Source: CAVWSM01 sp963798505
Lineage (GTDB): Bacteria; Actinomycetota; Actinomycetes; Jiangellales; Jiangellaceae
Length of the DNA stretch: 64,000 nt
Direction of reading: 5' to 3'
Assembly: GCA_963798505.1 (NCBI GenBank)
Contig: CAWCTX010000005.1
Span: 868,001-932,000 of the forward strand
The position numbers and the translations under genes were made by a program. Shown piece after piece: positions 33,745 through 43,580 of this stretch. Every line of letters begins with the position of its first letter. Position 1 is the stretch's first letter. Under the pieces are notes generated by a model. It was not told the origin of the DNA. It saw nothing but the letters and a program-made list of their open reading frames with translations, and did no database searches.

Positions 33745-35332
33745 ATGCAAACCAACCCTGTCGTTGAAGCACGCCCTCGCGCGACCAAGCGCGAGTGGAT
33801 CGGGCTAGCCGTACTGGCTCTGCCCACTCTGCTGCTGTCGCTTGACGTGAGCGTGCTGTATCTCGCGCTACCCCACATTGGCGCTGATCTCGGCGCCGAC
33901 GCCACGCAACAACTGTGGATCCTGGACATCTACTCGTTCATGCTGGCCGGATTCCTCGTGACCATGGGCACGCTGGGAGACCGGATCGGGCGTCGTCGAC
34001 TGCTGCTGATAGGCGCTGCGGCATTCGGCATCATGTCGGTCGTCGCGGCCTACTCGACGAGTCCGGAGATGCTGATCGTCGCCCGTGCTCTTCTTGGCGT
34101 CGCGGGCGCGACGCTCATGCCTTCCACGATGGCCTTGATCCGGAACATGTTCCACGACCCACACCAGATGGCCATGGCCATCGCTGTATGGTTCGCCTGC
34201 TTCATGTGTGGCCTCGCGTTGGGCCCGCTGGTCGGGGGCGTGCTGCTCGAGCACTTCTGGTGGGGGTCTGCCTTCCTGCTCGGCGTGCCGCTGATGCTGC
34301 TGCTCCTGCTCGTCGGCCCGTTGCTGTTGCCGGAGTACCGAGACTCCAACGCGGGCGCGCTGGATCTCGCAAGTGTGGCGCTCTACCTGGCTGCAATCCT
34401 GCCGGTCATCTACGGCCTGAAGGAGCTTGCTCGCGACGGGATGCAACCGTCGGCAGTCGTCTCGATCGTGGCCGGTCTGGCCTTCGTTGTCGCGTTCGTA
34501 CGTCGGCAGCGCGGTCTGGCGAGTCCTTTGCTGGATCTGAAGCTCTTCACCAACAAGTCGTTCAACGCCGCCCTCGCGATCATGTCGGTCGGCGGGGTGG
34601 TGATGGCCGGTGTCTCATTGATGGCCACGCTGTATCTGCAGCTGGTCGAGGGGCTGTCACCGCTGACCGCCGGGCTGTGGCTCATCCCGCAGAACGTGGC
34701 GATGATCGCCGGCTCGCTGCTGGCACCTATCTGGGCGAGGCGGGTCCACCCTTCCACCGTCATCGGCGTCGGGCTGGCCATTTCTGCGGTCGGACTTGCG
34801 TTGCACACCCAGGTCAACAGCGTCGGTGGGTTGGGAGTGCTGGTGACGGGACTCGTCCTCGCATCTGGGGGCATCGCGCTGCCACTTCCACTAACGACCA
34901 ACCTGATGCTTACCTCTGCACCTCCCGAGAAGGCGGGCTCGGTCTCCTCCTTGTCGGAGACGAGCGCCGAGTTCGGGATTGCCATGGGCATAGCCACCAT
35001 GGGCAGCATCGGCACCTTGGTTTATCGCAGTCAGTTGGACGATGACTCAATGTCGGGCGTTCCCGAAGCGTCGGCCGACGCTGCGCGCGAAAGCCTGGCC
35101 GAAGCCGTCGCCGTGGCACCCATGCTGCCCGCGGACGTCGGCACCCGGCTGCTCGAGGCGGCACGTGAGTCGTTCACCCTCGGCCTCAACATCGTGGGCG
35201 GCCTCGGGAGTGCAATCTTCGTGGCGTTGGCGGTTGCCGCCGTCATCGCACTGCGACACGGCGGTGCGTCAAGCGCCACGGAGTCAGTTGTCACGGTGCC
35301 TGAGCCGGATCCGGCGGGCAAACAACCAGTAG
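33745..35332 (+). CDS. MFS multidrug exporter, DHA2 (14-TM) family (apparent frameshift at the 3' end)
   Basis: Drug/proton antiporter of about 528 residues with about 14 hydrophobic helices. Motif A appears as GTLGDRIGRRRLLLIGA between helices 2 and 3; the motif in helix 1 is LSLDVSVLYLALPHIG and motif C resembles GLALGPLVGGVLLEHF, all typical of SmvA/QacA-like exporters. The ATG at 33745 has GGAGAGG 7 bases upstream; an ATG 15 bases earlier is an alternative. The frame runs open through the whole next gene, which is not credible; removing one G from GCGGGCAAAC near 35310 gives a stop (TAG) at 35332, just before the next ribosome site. It probably exports a toxic compound, possibly under the nearby ArsR-like regulator. 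Confidence 0.85.
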
Positions 35333-35341
35333 GAGGACAGG

Positions 35342-35961
35342 ATGAAGTTGACAGTCACGACGTTCGTATCGCTCGATGGCGTTTATCAGGGGCCAGGAGG
35401 TCCAGGCGAGGACGACAGCGGCGGCTTCCAGCACGGCGGCTGGCTGGCGCCGCATTTCGACGAGGACGGTGGGCGCGTCATGGACGGCATCTTCGAGGAC
35501 GCCGACGCGTTCCTGCTCGGCCGCAAGACGTACGACATCTTCGTCAGCTACTGGCCGCGCGTGACGGACGAGACGGACCCGATTGCGACCAAGCTCAACA
35601 CCCTGCCGAAGTACGTCGCCTCGCGAAGCCTGGACAAGGCCGAGTGGCAGAACGCCACCGTCATTCGCGATGTCGCGACGGACGTGGCGAAGCTGAAGGA
35701 GCAGCCTGGTCGCGAGCTCCAGGTCCATGGCAGCGGCGCGCTGGCACTGTCGTTGCTGGGCAGGGGCTCGTGGACGAGTCGGAACCTGCTGGTTTTTCCG
35801 GTCGTCCTCGGACAAGGAAAACGGCTCTTCGCCGATGGAAGTCGCACCGACCGCCATGCGGCTCGTCGACTCGAAGACCACGAGTGCAGGGGTGGTCGTT
35901 AGTCACGTATCGGCCCACTGGCAAGCCGGAGTACGGCACGGTGGGGCTTGACGTGGAGTAG
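35342..35961 (+). CDS. Dihydrofolate reductase-like (RibD C-terminal family) protein, frameshifted
   Basis: Starts MKLTVTTFVSLDGVYQGPGG after a GTAGGAGGACAGG ribosome site. Signatures of the DHFR/RibD-C family include DADAFLLGRKTYDIFVSYWP and LLVFPVVLGQGKRLFADG. After residue 165 the conserved C-terminus continues in other frames (VAPTAMRLVDSKTTSAGVVV, then TYRPTGKPEYGTVGLDVE, stop at 35961). Two single-base insertions (near 35842 and 35900) explain this; the region 35750-35790 may hold two more compensating shifts. Reconstructed length is about 205 residues. These proteins are NADPH-dependent reductases of unknown substrate, not folate-pathway DHFR. Because so many shifts cluster here, a true pseudogene cannot be excluded. 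Confidence 0.75.
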
Positions 35962-36029
35962 AAGACGTGGACGGGCGGGCGGCCCGGGCTGTTCCATGCC
36001 CTTCGTGCGGGGCCGACGGAGTACAACGG

Positions 36030-36716
36030 TCAACCCCGGCTGGCTCCGAGTCGATCATGGCCGGCACGCAGGAACGCGACCGCCTCAGCGACGGTTCGCA
36101 CGTCGTGGCACGTGAGTACGGCCCCGAAGGCCGCGTTCCAGAACTCGTCGCCCGCTGGAGGTCCCTCGTGCGGGCCTACGTAGACGTACGGATCATGGAC
36201 GTGCTCGTCCCCGGGCGAGAAGCCGTAGTTCACACCTGCCGCCGTCATGGCGAGGTCGAAGTGCTCCGGCCACAGCTGCGCTTCGCTGGGCTGCTCGTCA
36301 CGGATCCAGTCGGCCCATGCGAACAATGCCGATCCCCCGAGCTCGAGCCAGTCGCCGAGCACTTTCGCAGCCTCTGGGTCGAGTCTGAGTGGCGCATCGA
36401 GATCGAGTGGAGTGGCGGGTTGGTAGACGTCGGTGGGCGCCCCTGGCTCGATGCCCACGAACTCGGCGGCAGCCGCCACCGTCGTCAGCGGCGCACGGCG
36501 GTCGACACCAGCCGCTCGTTCGACGATGCTGACGCCGTCAACGGCGACCACTGTCGGACCGTCGCCGAACGGCGGCGTCGAGAATCCTCCAGGCGATGGA
36601 CGCAGTCCGATCCGACCGGTTGCGGCATACCTCGCCGGACTGAGCACGTGCTCGGCGACCCGATGCAGCGCGTCGCGTGTGCTCGCGAAGGTCGCAGGGA
36701 GGTCAGACGGCGTCAT
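36030..36716 (-). CDS. Conserved protein of unknown function
   Basis: A 228-residue soluble protein (starts MTPSDLPATFASTRDALHRV, later FDLAMTAAGVNYGFSPGDEH and DPYVYVGPHEGPPAGDEFWN). I recognise the pattern from uncharacterised actinomycete proteins but know no function. The segment from GLRPSPGGFSTPPFGDG looks like a substrate- or nucleotide-binding loop but matches no named motif. Codon use is normal for the genome. It overlaps the preceding 125-residue gene by 3 bases (ATGA), so the two act together. It converges on the DHFR-like gene; 35962-36029 is empty. Confidence 0.75.
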   Translation of the reverse strand: MTPSDLPATFASTRDALHRVAEHVLSPARYAATGRIGLRPSPGGFSTPPFGDGPTVVAVDGVSIVERAAGVDRRAPLTTVAAAAEFVGIEPGAPTDVYQPATPLDLDAPLRLDPEAAKVLGDWLELGGSALFAWADWIRDEQPSEAQLWPEHFDLAMTAAGVNYGFSPGDEHVHDPYVYVGPHEGPPAGDEFWNAAFGAVLTCHDVRTVAEAVAFLRAGHDRLGASRG

Positions 36717-37090
36717 GTGAGCCCGGTCCCGCGCAGCTGCTGGGCGAGCGGCGCCTCGTCGGTGCGAATGACGCCTGCCGCGGAGTGCAGCAGCCGCCAG
36801 TGGGTCGTCACACCATCCGGCCCGACGAGCACACCATCAGCCAGCGCTGCCTCGATCCGCCGACGCACCTCGGCCTCGTCTTCCGGCCGGCTCGCAAACA
36901 CGATGCGCAGCTGCGTTTCGGCACCGAGCTGCTCGACGGCAGTGTGATGTGGCGCCAGCGGGCAGGGCGGTTCGTGGTCCCAGCTGCCGCACAACGCAGC
37001 AGTGATTGCGCCGCCAGGTGCCCGCGCGTCGCTGCCCTGCTCGAGAACGACCACGGCTTCGTGCGCGTACGGCTCAAGCAACGCAGTCAC
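36713..37090 (-). CDS. Small conserved protein of unknown function
   Basis: A 125-residue protein (starts MTALLEPYAHEAVVVLEQGS). It contains CGSWDHEPPCPLAPHHT, with two cysteines and four histidines within about 20 residues, possibly a metal site, and RIVFASRPEDEAEVRRRIEA. I do not recognise a named family, although actinomycete proteins with a similar cysteine-histidine stretch exist. It is translationally coupled to the 228-residue gene that follows. The role is unknown. Confidence 0.7.
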   Translation of the reverse strand: MTALLEPYAHEAVVVLEQGSDARAPGGAITAALCGSWDHEPPCPLAPHHTAVEQLGAETQLRIVFASRPEDEAEVRRRIEAALADGVLVGPDGVTTHWRLLHSAAGVIRTDEAPLAQQLRGTGLT

Positions 37091-37216
37091 AGCCGAACGG
37101 CGGGCTGGTAGGCACGGGTATCGGCGTCGTTCTCACCGTCTTTGTCTCGCGGCACGCGACGGCGTGCCATGCACTTGTCGCGGAGGCGTCAACTCTCGCG
37201 ATCATGCTACGGCGAC

Positions 37217-37235
37217 GTATACCTTCGCGGTATGC
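37217..37235 (+). promoter_or_regulatory. Imperfect palindrome and possible -10 before the membrane-anchored unknown gene
   Basis: GTATACC and GGTATGC flank TTCGC, a 6-of-7 inverted repeat. It contains TATACC, a plausible -10 only 8 bases from the ATG at 37232, which would give a leaderless or near-leaderless transcript. No convincing -35 is seen. The rest of the gap 37091-37231 shows nothing else. Confidence 0.3.
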
Positions 37236-38233
37236 CCTCCGGTGACGAGATGCTGGAGCTTGGCCGCAGGCCGAAGCGCGATCGACGAGCGGATCAGCCG
37301 TCCAGCCCGGAAGTTGCCATCCAAGGGGACTCCAAGCCCCTAGAGCTCGACGGCCGGGGCCACAACGAGGGCGAGGCGAGGGAACCGCGGTCCAGGGTGA
37401 CTCTTGCGTGGCGTGCTGGTCGTGGTCGCGGCAGTGGTTGCCGGTGCCCTCGGCTGGCGGGCGCTGGCGGCGTGGCAGGCGGATCGGGCGGCCGAGTCCG
37501 ACGTGGAGTTGCACGCAGTGGTGACCGAGAGTGCTCCCGCGTCGGTTGCACCGCTCGGGCGACGACCAGCTGATCACGTGCAGGCTCCTGATCGTCAACT
37601 CTGGCGAGCACCCGGTGAGCATCGAGCAGGTGACTTTTCCTGGCTGGCCCGATGCGGGTCATGTTCGGTCGCGAGCAGAGCTGGTGGAACCGGGTGTCCG
37701 AGGACCGTTCACCTATACCGTGGAGATGAGCTGTACGGGTGACCGGCCGCCGCCACTGGACGGCGCCCAGGCGGCAAGGTGACCACTGCAGACGGCAGGC
37801 ACCGGCAGGTCGAGATCCCGTTGGCCCAAGCACATGTGGTCTCGGAGACCTCCGCGGGATGTGTGGCGGCTCCGAGTGGACGCCAGAGGTGTCCGGTGCC
37901 CTCGGTAGATTCGTGTCTGCGACAGACGAGAGCGTCACGCTCGAGCTCAACCTTTCGACCAACGCCGACTCTGCAGTGGTGACCGCCGTCCAGTGGACGA
38001 CGCCGGCGTTCAGCGTCGAGCTGCCGCAAGGGCCGATCGAGCTTCGGCCGGGTGAGCCGACGGTCCAGCCCACCGTTTGGCGGGTGGCTGACTGCAGGGC
38101 GGTCGAGAGCTTGAGAGCGGTCGAACTCGCTGTGCACGCGACCCTCGGCGACGGGACAACCAGGGTGATCCGCAGCCGCTTACGGAGCGCCACTAGCCAG
38201 CCTCGCTCGGTTATGGCCGAGGTCTGTCCTTGA
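37232..38233 (+). CDS. Membrane-anchored extracytoplasmic protein of unknown function (several apparent frameshifts)
   Basis: Read across frames, a type II membrane protein emerges. It has a charged cytoplasmic start (MPSGDEMLELGRRPKRDRRA), one transmembrane helix (VLVVVAAVVAGALGWRALAA), and an extracellular beta-rich region with LITCRLLIVNSGEHPVSIEQ, PFTYTVEMSCTGD, GRHRQVEIPLAQAHVV and LELNLSTNADSAVVTAVQW. Two or three cysteines could form disulfides. Frame changes fall near 37410, 37545, 37785 and 37860. The repeated strand pattern suggests immunoglobulin-like domains, but no family is recognised. An alternative shorter start is the TTG at 37404. It runs towards pheT, stopping 26 bases from the pheT stop. 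Confidence 0.6.
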
Positions 38234-38259
38234 CCCGCAGTAGCAGCCGAGCCGTTGTT

Positions 38260-40759
38260 TCAGCCGCCTCGCAGCACTGCGCCGGTCAGCTCGGCTGCAC
38301 GAGCGACGGCCGCGTCACGAGCCGCCGTGGTCTCTTCGACGGTCAACGTACGGTCGGGTGCGCGGAACCGGAGCGCGTAGGCAAGGGATCGCTTGCCCTC
38401 GCCGACCTGCTCGCCGACGTAGACGTCGAAAAGCCGCACCGACTCGAGCAGCTCACCGGCTCCTTCGCGCAACGCGGCCTCGACGCTCGCCGCCGGCACG
38501 GACGCGTCGACGACTAGTGCCACGTCCTGCGTGGCGACGGGGAACGTGAAGAACCGCGGCGCCGGCACCGGGCTGTCAGGCCGCGGAATGCGGTCGAGCT
38601 CGAGCTCCATCGCGCAGGTGCGGGCGGGCAGCCCGAAGGCCTCGCATACGCGTGGGTGCAGCTCACCTGCATGCCCGACGAGGACGCCGTCGATGCTGAG
38701 TCGCGCGCAGCGACCGGGGTGCCATGGTGCGTGCGGGTCAGCGTTCACGGACAGCTCGACACCGACGGCCCGCGCCACCACGCGCGCGGCGTCGACCGCG
38801 TCAGCCCATGTCGCCGCACGCCCCTTGCCCCACCAGCCGGCCGGTTCCCAGCTGCCGGAGAGAACGACCGCGACGCGTGTCGGCTGCGGCGGGATCGCCG
38901 CGAACAGCGCCTCTAGCTCCTCCGGGCTCGGTCGCCGGTCGACCGGCAGGCGCGGCGCGTCGGGATGACCGGCAGGGTCCGGCCGGAACACCAACCCCGA
39001 CTCGAACAGCGCAAGGTCGGTCTGCCCGCGGCCAACGTTGCGTCGCGCCGTGCTGAGAAGCCCCGGGAGAAGCGTCGTACGCAGCAGCGGCTCCTCCTCG
39101 GACATCGGGTTGGCCAGTCGCAGCGCAGTGCGTCTGGCATCGTCGGCGGGCAGCTCGAGCGCGTCGAGCGCCGCCACGGACATGAACGGGTAGGACAGGA
39201 CCTCGGCGAAGCCGGCCCCGGCCAAGGCCTGACCCACGCGACGACGTAGCCGCTGGTCATCGGTCAGGCCGCGTCCCGGCGGGGCAGCGGGCAGCACCGA
39301 CGGGATGTGCTCGTAGCCGTGCAGCCGCGCGACCTCTTCGATCAGATCGTGCGGGTCGGTCAGGTCGGGACGCCAGGACGGCGGCGTGACCAGCAGCCGC
39401 GGCTGCGTCTCGAACCGGACCGGTGCTTCCGTTTCAACATCCACCATGCAGCCGACGGAACCGAGCAGGTCGACGATCTCCGACAGCGGGTAGTCGAGGC
39501 CGATGACCCGCGAGGGCAGGTCGGGGGCGATGTGGAGCACCGGTGGCGCGGGCACGTCTCCCACATCAGTGGCCGTCGGTGCGACCGCGCCGCCGCCGAG
39601 CTCGGTCAGCAACTGCGCGACCCGCAGCGCGGCCACTGGGGGGAGCATGGGGTCGACCCCACGCTCGAACCGGCGGGACGCCTCGCTGCCCAGCTTGTGC
39701 CGGCGAGCCGTCCGCCCGATCGTCGCGGAGTCGAAGTGCGCCGCCTCGATGACGATGTCGCGTGTCGACACGGAGATCTCGGTGGACGCGCCGCCCATGA
39801 CGCCAGCGAGCCCGATCGGTCCGGAGTCGTCGGTGATCAGCAGGTCGTCGGGGTCGAGGTCGCGGACTTGGTCGTCGAGGGTGGTGAGCTTCTCCCCTGG
39901 CGCCGCACGCCGTACGAGGATGGGGCCGCTCAGCTTTGCCTGGTCATAGGCGTGGATCGGCTGGCCGAGCTCGAGCATGACGTAGTTGGTGACGTCGACC
40001 GCGAGCGAGATCGGCCGCATCCCGCCGAGCTGCACGCTTCGCTGCAGCCAGCGCGGGCTCGGGACGCCTGGATCGAACCCGGTCACCGTGAGCGCGACGA
40101 ACCGGTCGCAGCCCGACGGGTCGTCGATGCGTACGGGCCACCCGTCGCCGGGCGGCGCCGCAACGACAGCGGGCTCGTGGAAAGCCGACGCCGTAGGCAG
40201 TCGCCACCTCGCGCGCGATCCCACGCATCGACAAGCAGTAGCCACGGTCGGGCGTCACCGCGATGTCGAGCACGTCGTCGCGCAGCCGCAGCAGCTGGTG
40301 CGCGTCATCACCTGGTTCGGCCTCGTCGGACTCGAGCACCAGGATGCCCGCGTAGTCGTCGCCGATGCCGAGCTCGCGCGTCGAGCAGATCATGCCGTCG
40401 GAGACGTGGCCGTAGGTCTTGCGCGCCGTGATGGTGAAGTCACCGGGCAGCACCGCTCCGGGCAGCGCCACGACAACGAGGTCACCGACCGCAAAGTTGC
40501 GTGCGCCGCAGACGATGCCGCGCGCCTCCGGCTCGCCGACATCAACCTGACACCACCTGATGACCTTGCCGTTCTTGTGCGTCTCCTCCTCGAAGGCCAC
40601 GACCCGGCCGACGAGCAGCGGCCCACCGACGTCGCCGCCGGCTGCGTGCACCGACTCGACCTCGAGCCCGGCACGGACGAGCGCAGTCGCGACGTCGCGC
40701 GGGTCGATGTCTTCGGGGAGGTCGACGTAGTCACGCAGCCAGGACAGCGGGACCCGCAT
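38260..40759 (-). CDS. pheT: Phenylalanyl-tRNA synthetase beta subunit (apparent frameshift)
   Basis: Beta subunit of the heterotetrameric PheRS, carrying the tRNA-binding and editing domains. Starts MRVPLSWLRDYVDLPEDIDP; the tRBD has HKNGKVIRWCQVDVGE; then B3/B4 editing domain (SLAVDVTNYVMLELGQPIHAYD), B5 and catalytic-like core (HDLIEEVARLHGYEHIPSVL) and a C-terminal ferredoxin-fold anticodon-binding domain (FPVATQDVALVVDASV). One extra G in GTCGGCTTTCC near 40187 splits the frame inside AREVATAYGV-AFHEPAVV. Reconstructed length is about 832 residues. The ATG overlaps the pheS stop by one base. Essential gene, so the frameshift is surely technical. Confidence 0.95.
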
Positions 40760-41868
40760 CAGATCTCCGTACCGAAAGGAAGGGTGAAGCGCACGTCGCC
40801 CTCGACCATGTCGCGCATGTCCTCGATGCCGTGCCGGAACATGAGGGTTCGTTCCAGCCCCATGCCGAACGCAAACCCGCTGTAGCGAGCCGGGTCGACG
40901 CCGCACGCGACCAGGACCCGCGGGTTGACCATGCCGCACCCGCCCCACTCGATCCAGCCCTCAGACGAGCACGTACGGCACGGGGCATCGGGGTTGCCCA
41001 CACTCGCGCCGCGGCAGACAAAGCAGCGCAGGTCCATCTCGGCGCTCGGCTCGGTGAACGGGAAGTACGACGGACGCAGCCGCGTCACGATGCCCTCGCC
41101 GAACATGGCGGTGGCGAAGTGGTCGAGGGTCCCCTTGAGGTTTGCCATGGTCAGGCCCTCGTCGATGGCGAGGCCCTCGACCTGATGGAACACGGGCGTG
41201 TGGGTCGCGTCGAGCTCGTCGGTGCGGAACGTGCGTCCGGGGACGATCACATAGATCGGCGGGGTGCGCTCGAGCATGGTGCGTGCCTGCACCGGCGACG
41301 TGTGCGTGCGCAGGACGAGCCCGCGCTCGGGCGGGTCGACAAAGAAGGTGTCCATCATCGTGCGCGCGGGATGGTCGGGGCCGATGTTGAGGGCGTCGAA
41401 GTTGAGCCACTCGGCCTCCAGCTCGGGCCCCTCGGCGATCTCCCACCCCATCGACGTGAAGACCTCGCCGATGCGCTCCTGGATCGTCGTGAGCGGGTGC
41501 CGGGCACCGCGCGGCGCTCGGTCGGTGGGCAGCGTGACGTCGACGGTCTCCTCGATGAGGACGCGCTCGTCGCGCTCACGCTCCAGCTCGACCTGGCGGG
41601 CGGCGATCGCGTCGGCCACTGCCTTGCGGGCCTGCCCGACCCGCTTGCCGGCGTCGGCCTTGGCCTGCGGCGGCAGGGCCCCGATCTCGCGGTTGGCGAG
41701 CGTGAGCGGCGACCGGTCGCCGGTGTGCGCGATGCGGGCGGCCTTGAGCTCGTCGAGGGTGGATGCGGCGGCAATGGCGGCGATGGCCTCGTCGCGCATG
41801 CGGGTGACCTCGTCGGCGTGCAGCGGGCTCACCTCGACGGGGTCGTAGTTCTTGTTGGGCGCGGACAT
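40759..41868 (-). CDS. pheS: Phenylalanyl-tRNA synthetase alpha subunit
   Basis: Catalytic subunit. 369 residues: N-terminal coiled coil (roughly 15-100), then the class II core with motif 1 near HPLTTIQERIGEVFTSMGW, motif 2 in PGRTFRTDELDATHTPVFHQ and motif 3 GFAFGMGLERTLMFRHGI. The insert RCFVCRGASVGN plus CRTCSSEGWIEWGGCG has four cysteines placed as a zinc site. Start ATG at 41868; 66 bases separate it from the rRNA methyltransferase gene. Confidence 0.96.
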   Translation of the reverse strand: MSAPNKNYDPVEVSPLHADEVTRMRDEAIAAIAAASTLDELKAARIAHTGDRSPLTLANREIGALPPQAKADAGKRVGQARKAVADAIAARQVELERERDERVLIEETVDVTLPTDRAPRGARHPLTTIQERIGEVFTSMGWEIAEGPELEAEWLNFDALNIGPDHPARTMMDTFFVDPPERGLVLRTHTSPVQARTMLERTPPIYVIVPGRTFRTDELDATHTPVFHQVEGLAIDEGLTMANLKGTLDHFATAMFGEGIVTRLRPSYFPFTEPSAEMDLRCFVCRGASVGNPDAPCRTCSSEGWIEWGGCGMVNPRVLVACGVDPARYSGFAFGMGLERTLMFRHGIEDMRDMVEGDVRFTLPFGTEI

Positions 41869-41934
41869 CGCATCCTCGGGCTCGCGCGAACTGTGCGGAC
41901 AGGCCCATTCCGGGCGCCGCCGAGTCTAGTCGGC

Positions 41935-42783
41935 CTAACGATCACGCCGGACGCCGCCGGGCCGACGCTGCTCGCGGGCCGAGGCGTAGAGACAGACGGC
42001 CGCGGCGGTGGCGAGGTTGAGGCTTTCGGCGCTGCCGTGGATGGGTACGCGGACGACCTCGTCGGCCAGATCCTTGGCCTCGTCGGGCAACCCCCACGCC
42101 TCATTGCCGAACAGCCAGGCAACCGGGCGGGCCAGCAGTCCGGAGTCGATGGCCTGGTCGAGGTCCTTGCTACCGGAACCGTCGGCGGCGAGCACGGTGA
42201 GCCCGGCGGTTTTCGCCGCCGCGACTGCATCGGGCAGCGGGATGTCGGCGGCGACGGGTAGGTGGAACAGCGATCCCGCGGAGGCGCGTACACACTTTCC
42301 GTTGTGCGGGTCGACGGACTCGGCGGAGAATACGACCCCCTCGGCGCCCGCCGCATCAGCGCATCGGATCACCGTGCCGGCGTTGCCGGGGTCGCGGATA
42401 TAGCCGAGGAGCGCGAGCAGGGCAGGGCCGGGCGCCATCACGTCGGCCAGTGGCAGCGTCACGCTGCGGGCGACGGCGATGACGCCCTGCGGCGTGACTG
42501 TCTCGGCCAGGCTCGCGACGACCTCGTCGGTCGTGACGGTCGAGCGGGGTGCGGCGGCGACGATCTCCGGGTGGCGGGCGACCGCCTCGGGTGTCACGAA
42601 CAGCTCGACGAGCAGCTCGGGCCGCTGGCGGACGAGCTCACGGACGGCCTGCGGTCCCTCGACGAGGAACCGGCCGCTCTTGTCGCGGAACGCACGTCTG
42701 GCGAGCCGCCGGGCCTCCTTGACCCGCGGGTTTCCGGGGTCGGTGACTACAGGTCCAACGTGTCTCGCCAGACGGGCGTCCAC
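41935..42783 (-). CDS. SpoU/TrmH-family RNA 2'-O-ribose methyltransferase
   Basis: SPOUT enzyme of about 282 residues. An N-terminal L30e-like substrate-binding domain (NPRVKEARRLARRAFRDKSG, FLVEGPQAVRELV) precedes the knotted methyltransferase domain with motif 1 GYIRDPGNAGTVIRCADAAG, motif 2 VAWLFGNEAWGL and motif 3 SLNLATAAAVCLYA. Homologues at this position (between rplT and pheS) are usually called RlmB/TsnR-like; the target nucleotide is not deducible. The GTG at 42783 is chosen because it lies just after the rplT stop; a preceding ribosome site is weak. Confidence 0.88.
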   Translation of the reverse strand: MDARLARHVGPVVTDPGNPRVKEARRLARRAFRDKSGRFLVEGPQAVRELVRQRPELLVELFVTPEAVARHPEIVAAAPRSTVTTDEVVASLAETVTPQGVIAVARSVTLPLADVMAPGPALLALLGYIRDPGNAGTVIRCADAAGAEGVVFSAESVDPHNGKCVRASAGSLFHLPVAADIPLPDAVAAAKTAGLTVLAADGSGSKDLDQAIDSGLLARPVAWLFGNEAWGLPDEAKDLADEVVRVPIHGSAESLNLATAAAVCLYASAREQRRPGGVRRDR

Positions 42784-42796
42784 ACCAATAGGTCGG

Positions 42797-43177
42797 TCAG
42801 GCAGCCGGGGCGTTGCGGTCGGCTGGCAGCGCCGCCTTGGCCGTCTCGACGAGCGACTTGAAGGTGCCCGGGTCGTTGACCGCGAGGTCGGCGAGGATCT
42901 TGCGGTCGACCTCGACACCCGAGGCCTTGAGCCCCTGGATGAACCGGTTGTAGGTCAGCCCCTCCGCGCGGGATGCCGCGTTGATGCGGGTGATCCAGAG
43001 CTGGCGGAAGTCGCCCTTGCGGTCCTTGCGGTGGTCGTAGGCGTAGACGAGGGAGTGGGTGACCTGCTCCTTCGCCTTGCGGTAGAGCCGCGAGCGCTGC
43101 CCGCGGTAGCCGCTGGCCTGCTCGAGGACCTCACGCCGCTTCTTGTGGGCGTTGACCGCCCGCTTCACGCGTGCCAC
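42797..43177 (-). CDS. rplT: Ribosomal protein L20
   Basis: 126 residues, starting ARVKRAVNAHKKRREVLEQA after the GTG, with the conserved GYRGQRSRLYRKAKEQ and YNRFIQGLKASGV. L20 binds 23S rRNA early in assembly and often represses its own operon by binding the leader. A ribosome site GGAGATGAC precedes the GTG. Part of infC-rpmI-rplT. Confidence 0.97.
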   Translation of the reverse strand: MARVKRAVNAHKKRREVLEQASGYRGQRSRLYRKAKEQVTHSLVYAYDHRKDRKGDFRQLWITRINAASRAEGLTYNRFIQGLKASGVEVDRKILADLAVNDPGTFKSLVETAKAALPADRNAPAA

Positions 43178-43264
43178 GTTGTCATCTCCTTGCTGGGGGG
43201 CTCGCCCATGTGTGTCATGGCGGCCCTGCGGTTCATGTCAGGTTGTGCCAGCCCGCAGGGCCGG

Positions 43265-43459
43265 TCAGCGGCCGAGCAGTTTCTTGATCTTCTTGGTGTC
43301 GGCCTTCGAGGCCGTCACGTCCAGCGCCAGGCGGCGCGTCCGCGTCGTGGGCTTGCCCTCGAGCAGGTGGCGGCGGTTGGCGCGCTCGCGCATCACCTTG
43401 CCCTTGCCGGTGATGCGGAAGCGCTTCTTGGCGCCGCTGTGCGTCTTGTTCTTCGGCAT
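43265..43459 (-). CDS. rpmI: Ribosomal protein L35
   Basis: 64 residues, very basic: PKNKTHSGAKKRFRITGKGK, RANRRHLLEGKPTTRTRRL and KKIKKLLGR at the end. Start ATG at 43459; an in-frame upstream methionine at residue -9 is less likely by family length. Between infC and rplT as usual. The gap 43178-43264 to rplT shows nothing special. Confidence 0.97.
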   Translation of the reverse strand: MPKNKTHSGAKKRFRITGKGKVMRERANRRHLLEGKPTTRTRRLALDVTASKADTKKIKKLLGR

Positions 43460-43580
43460 GTCGCCGTCTCCTGTCGTGCTCTTCATCCGTGCGGTCCGCA
43501 GTGATGCCGGACCGCGCTGGTCCTCGGGCGCGTCGCGTGCGCGGCGCACCCACGTCATATGTCGGGCCTTGGCGGGGCGG

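Noticed and set aside
33508..35961. An 817-codon frame that would fuse the MFS exporter to the DHFR-like region
   Set aside because: The part after 35310 is out of frame with the clear DHFR-like sequence and lacks similarity; one extra G in a GGG run explains the missing stop.
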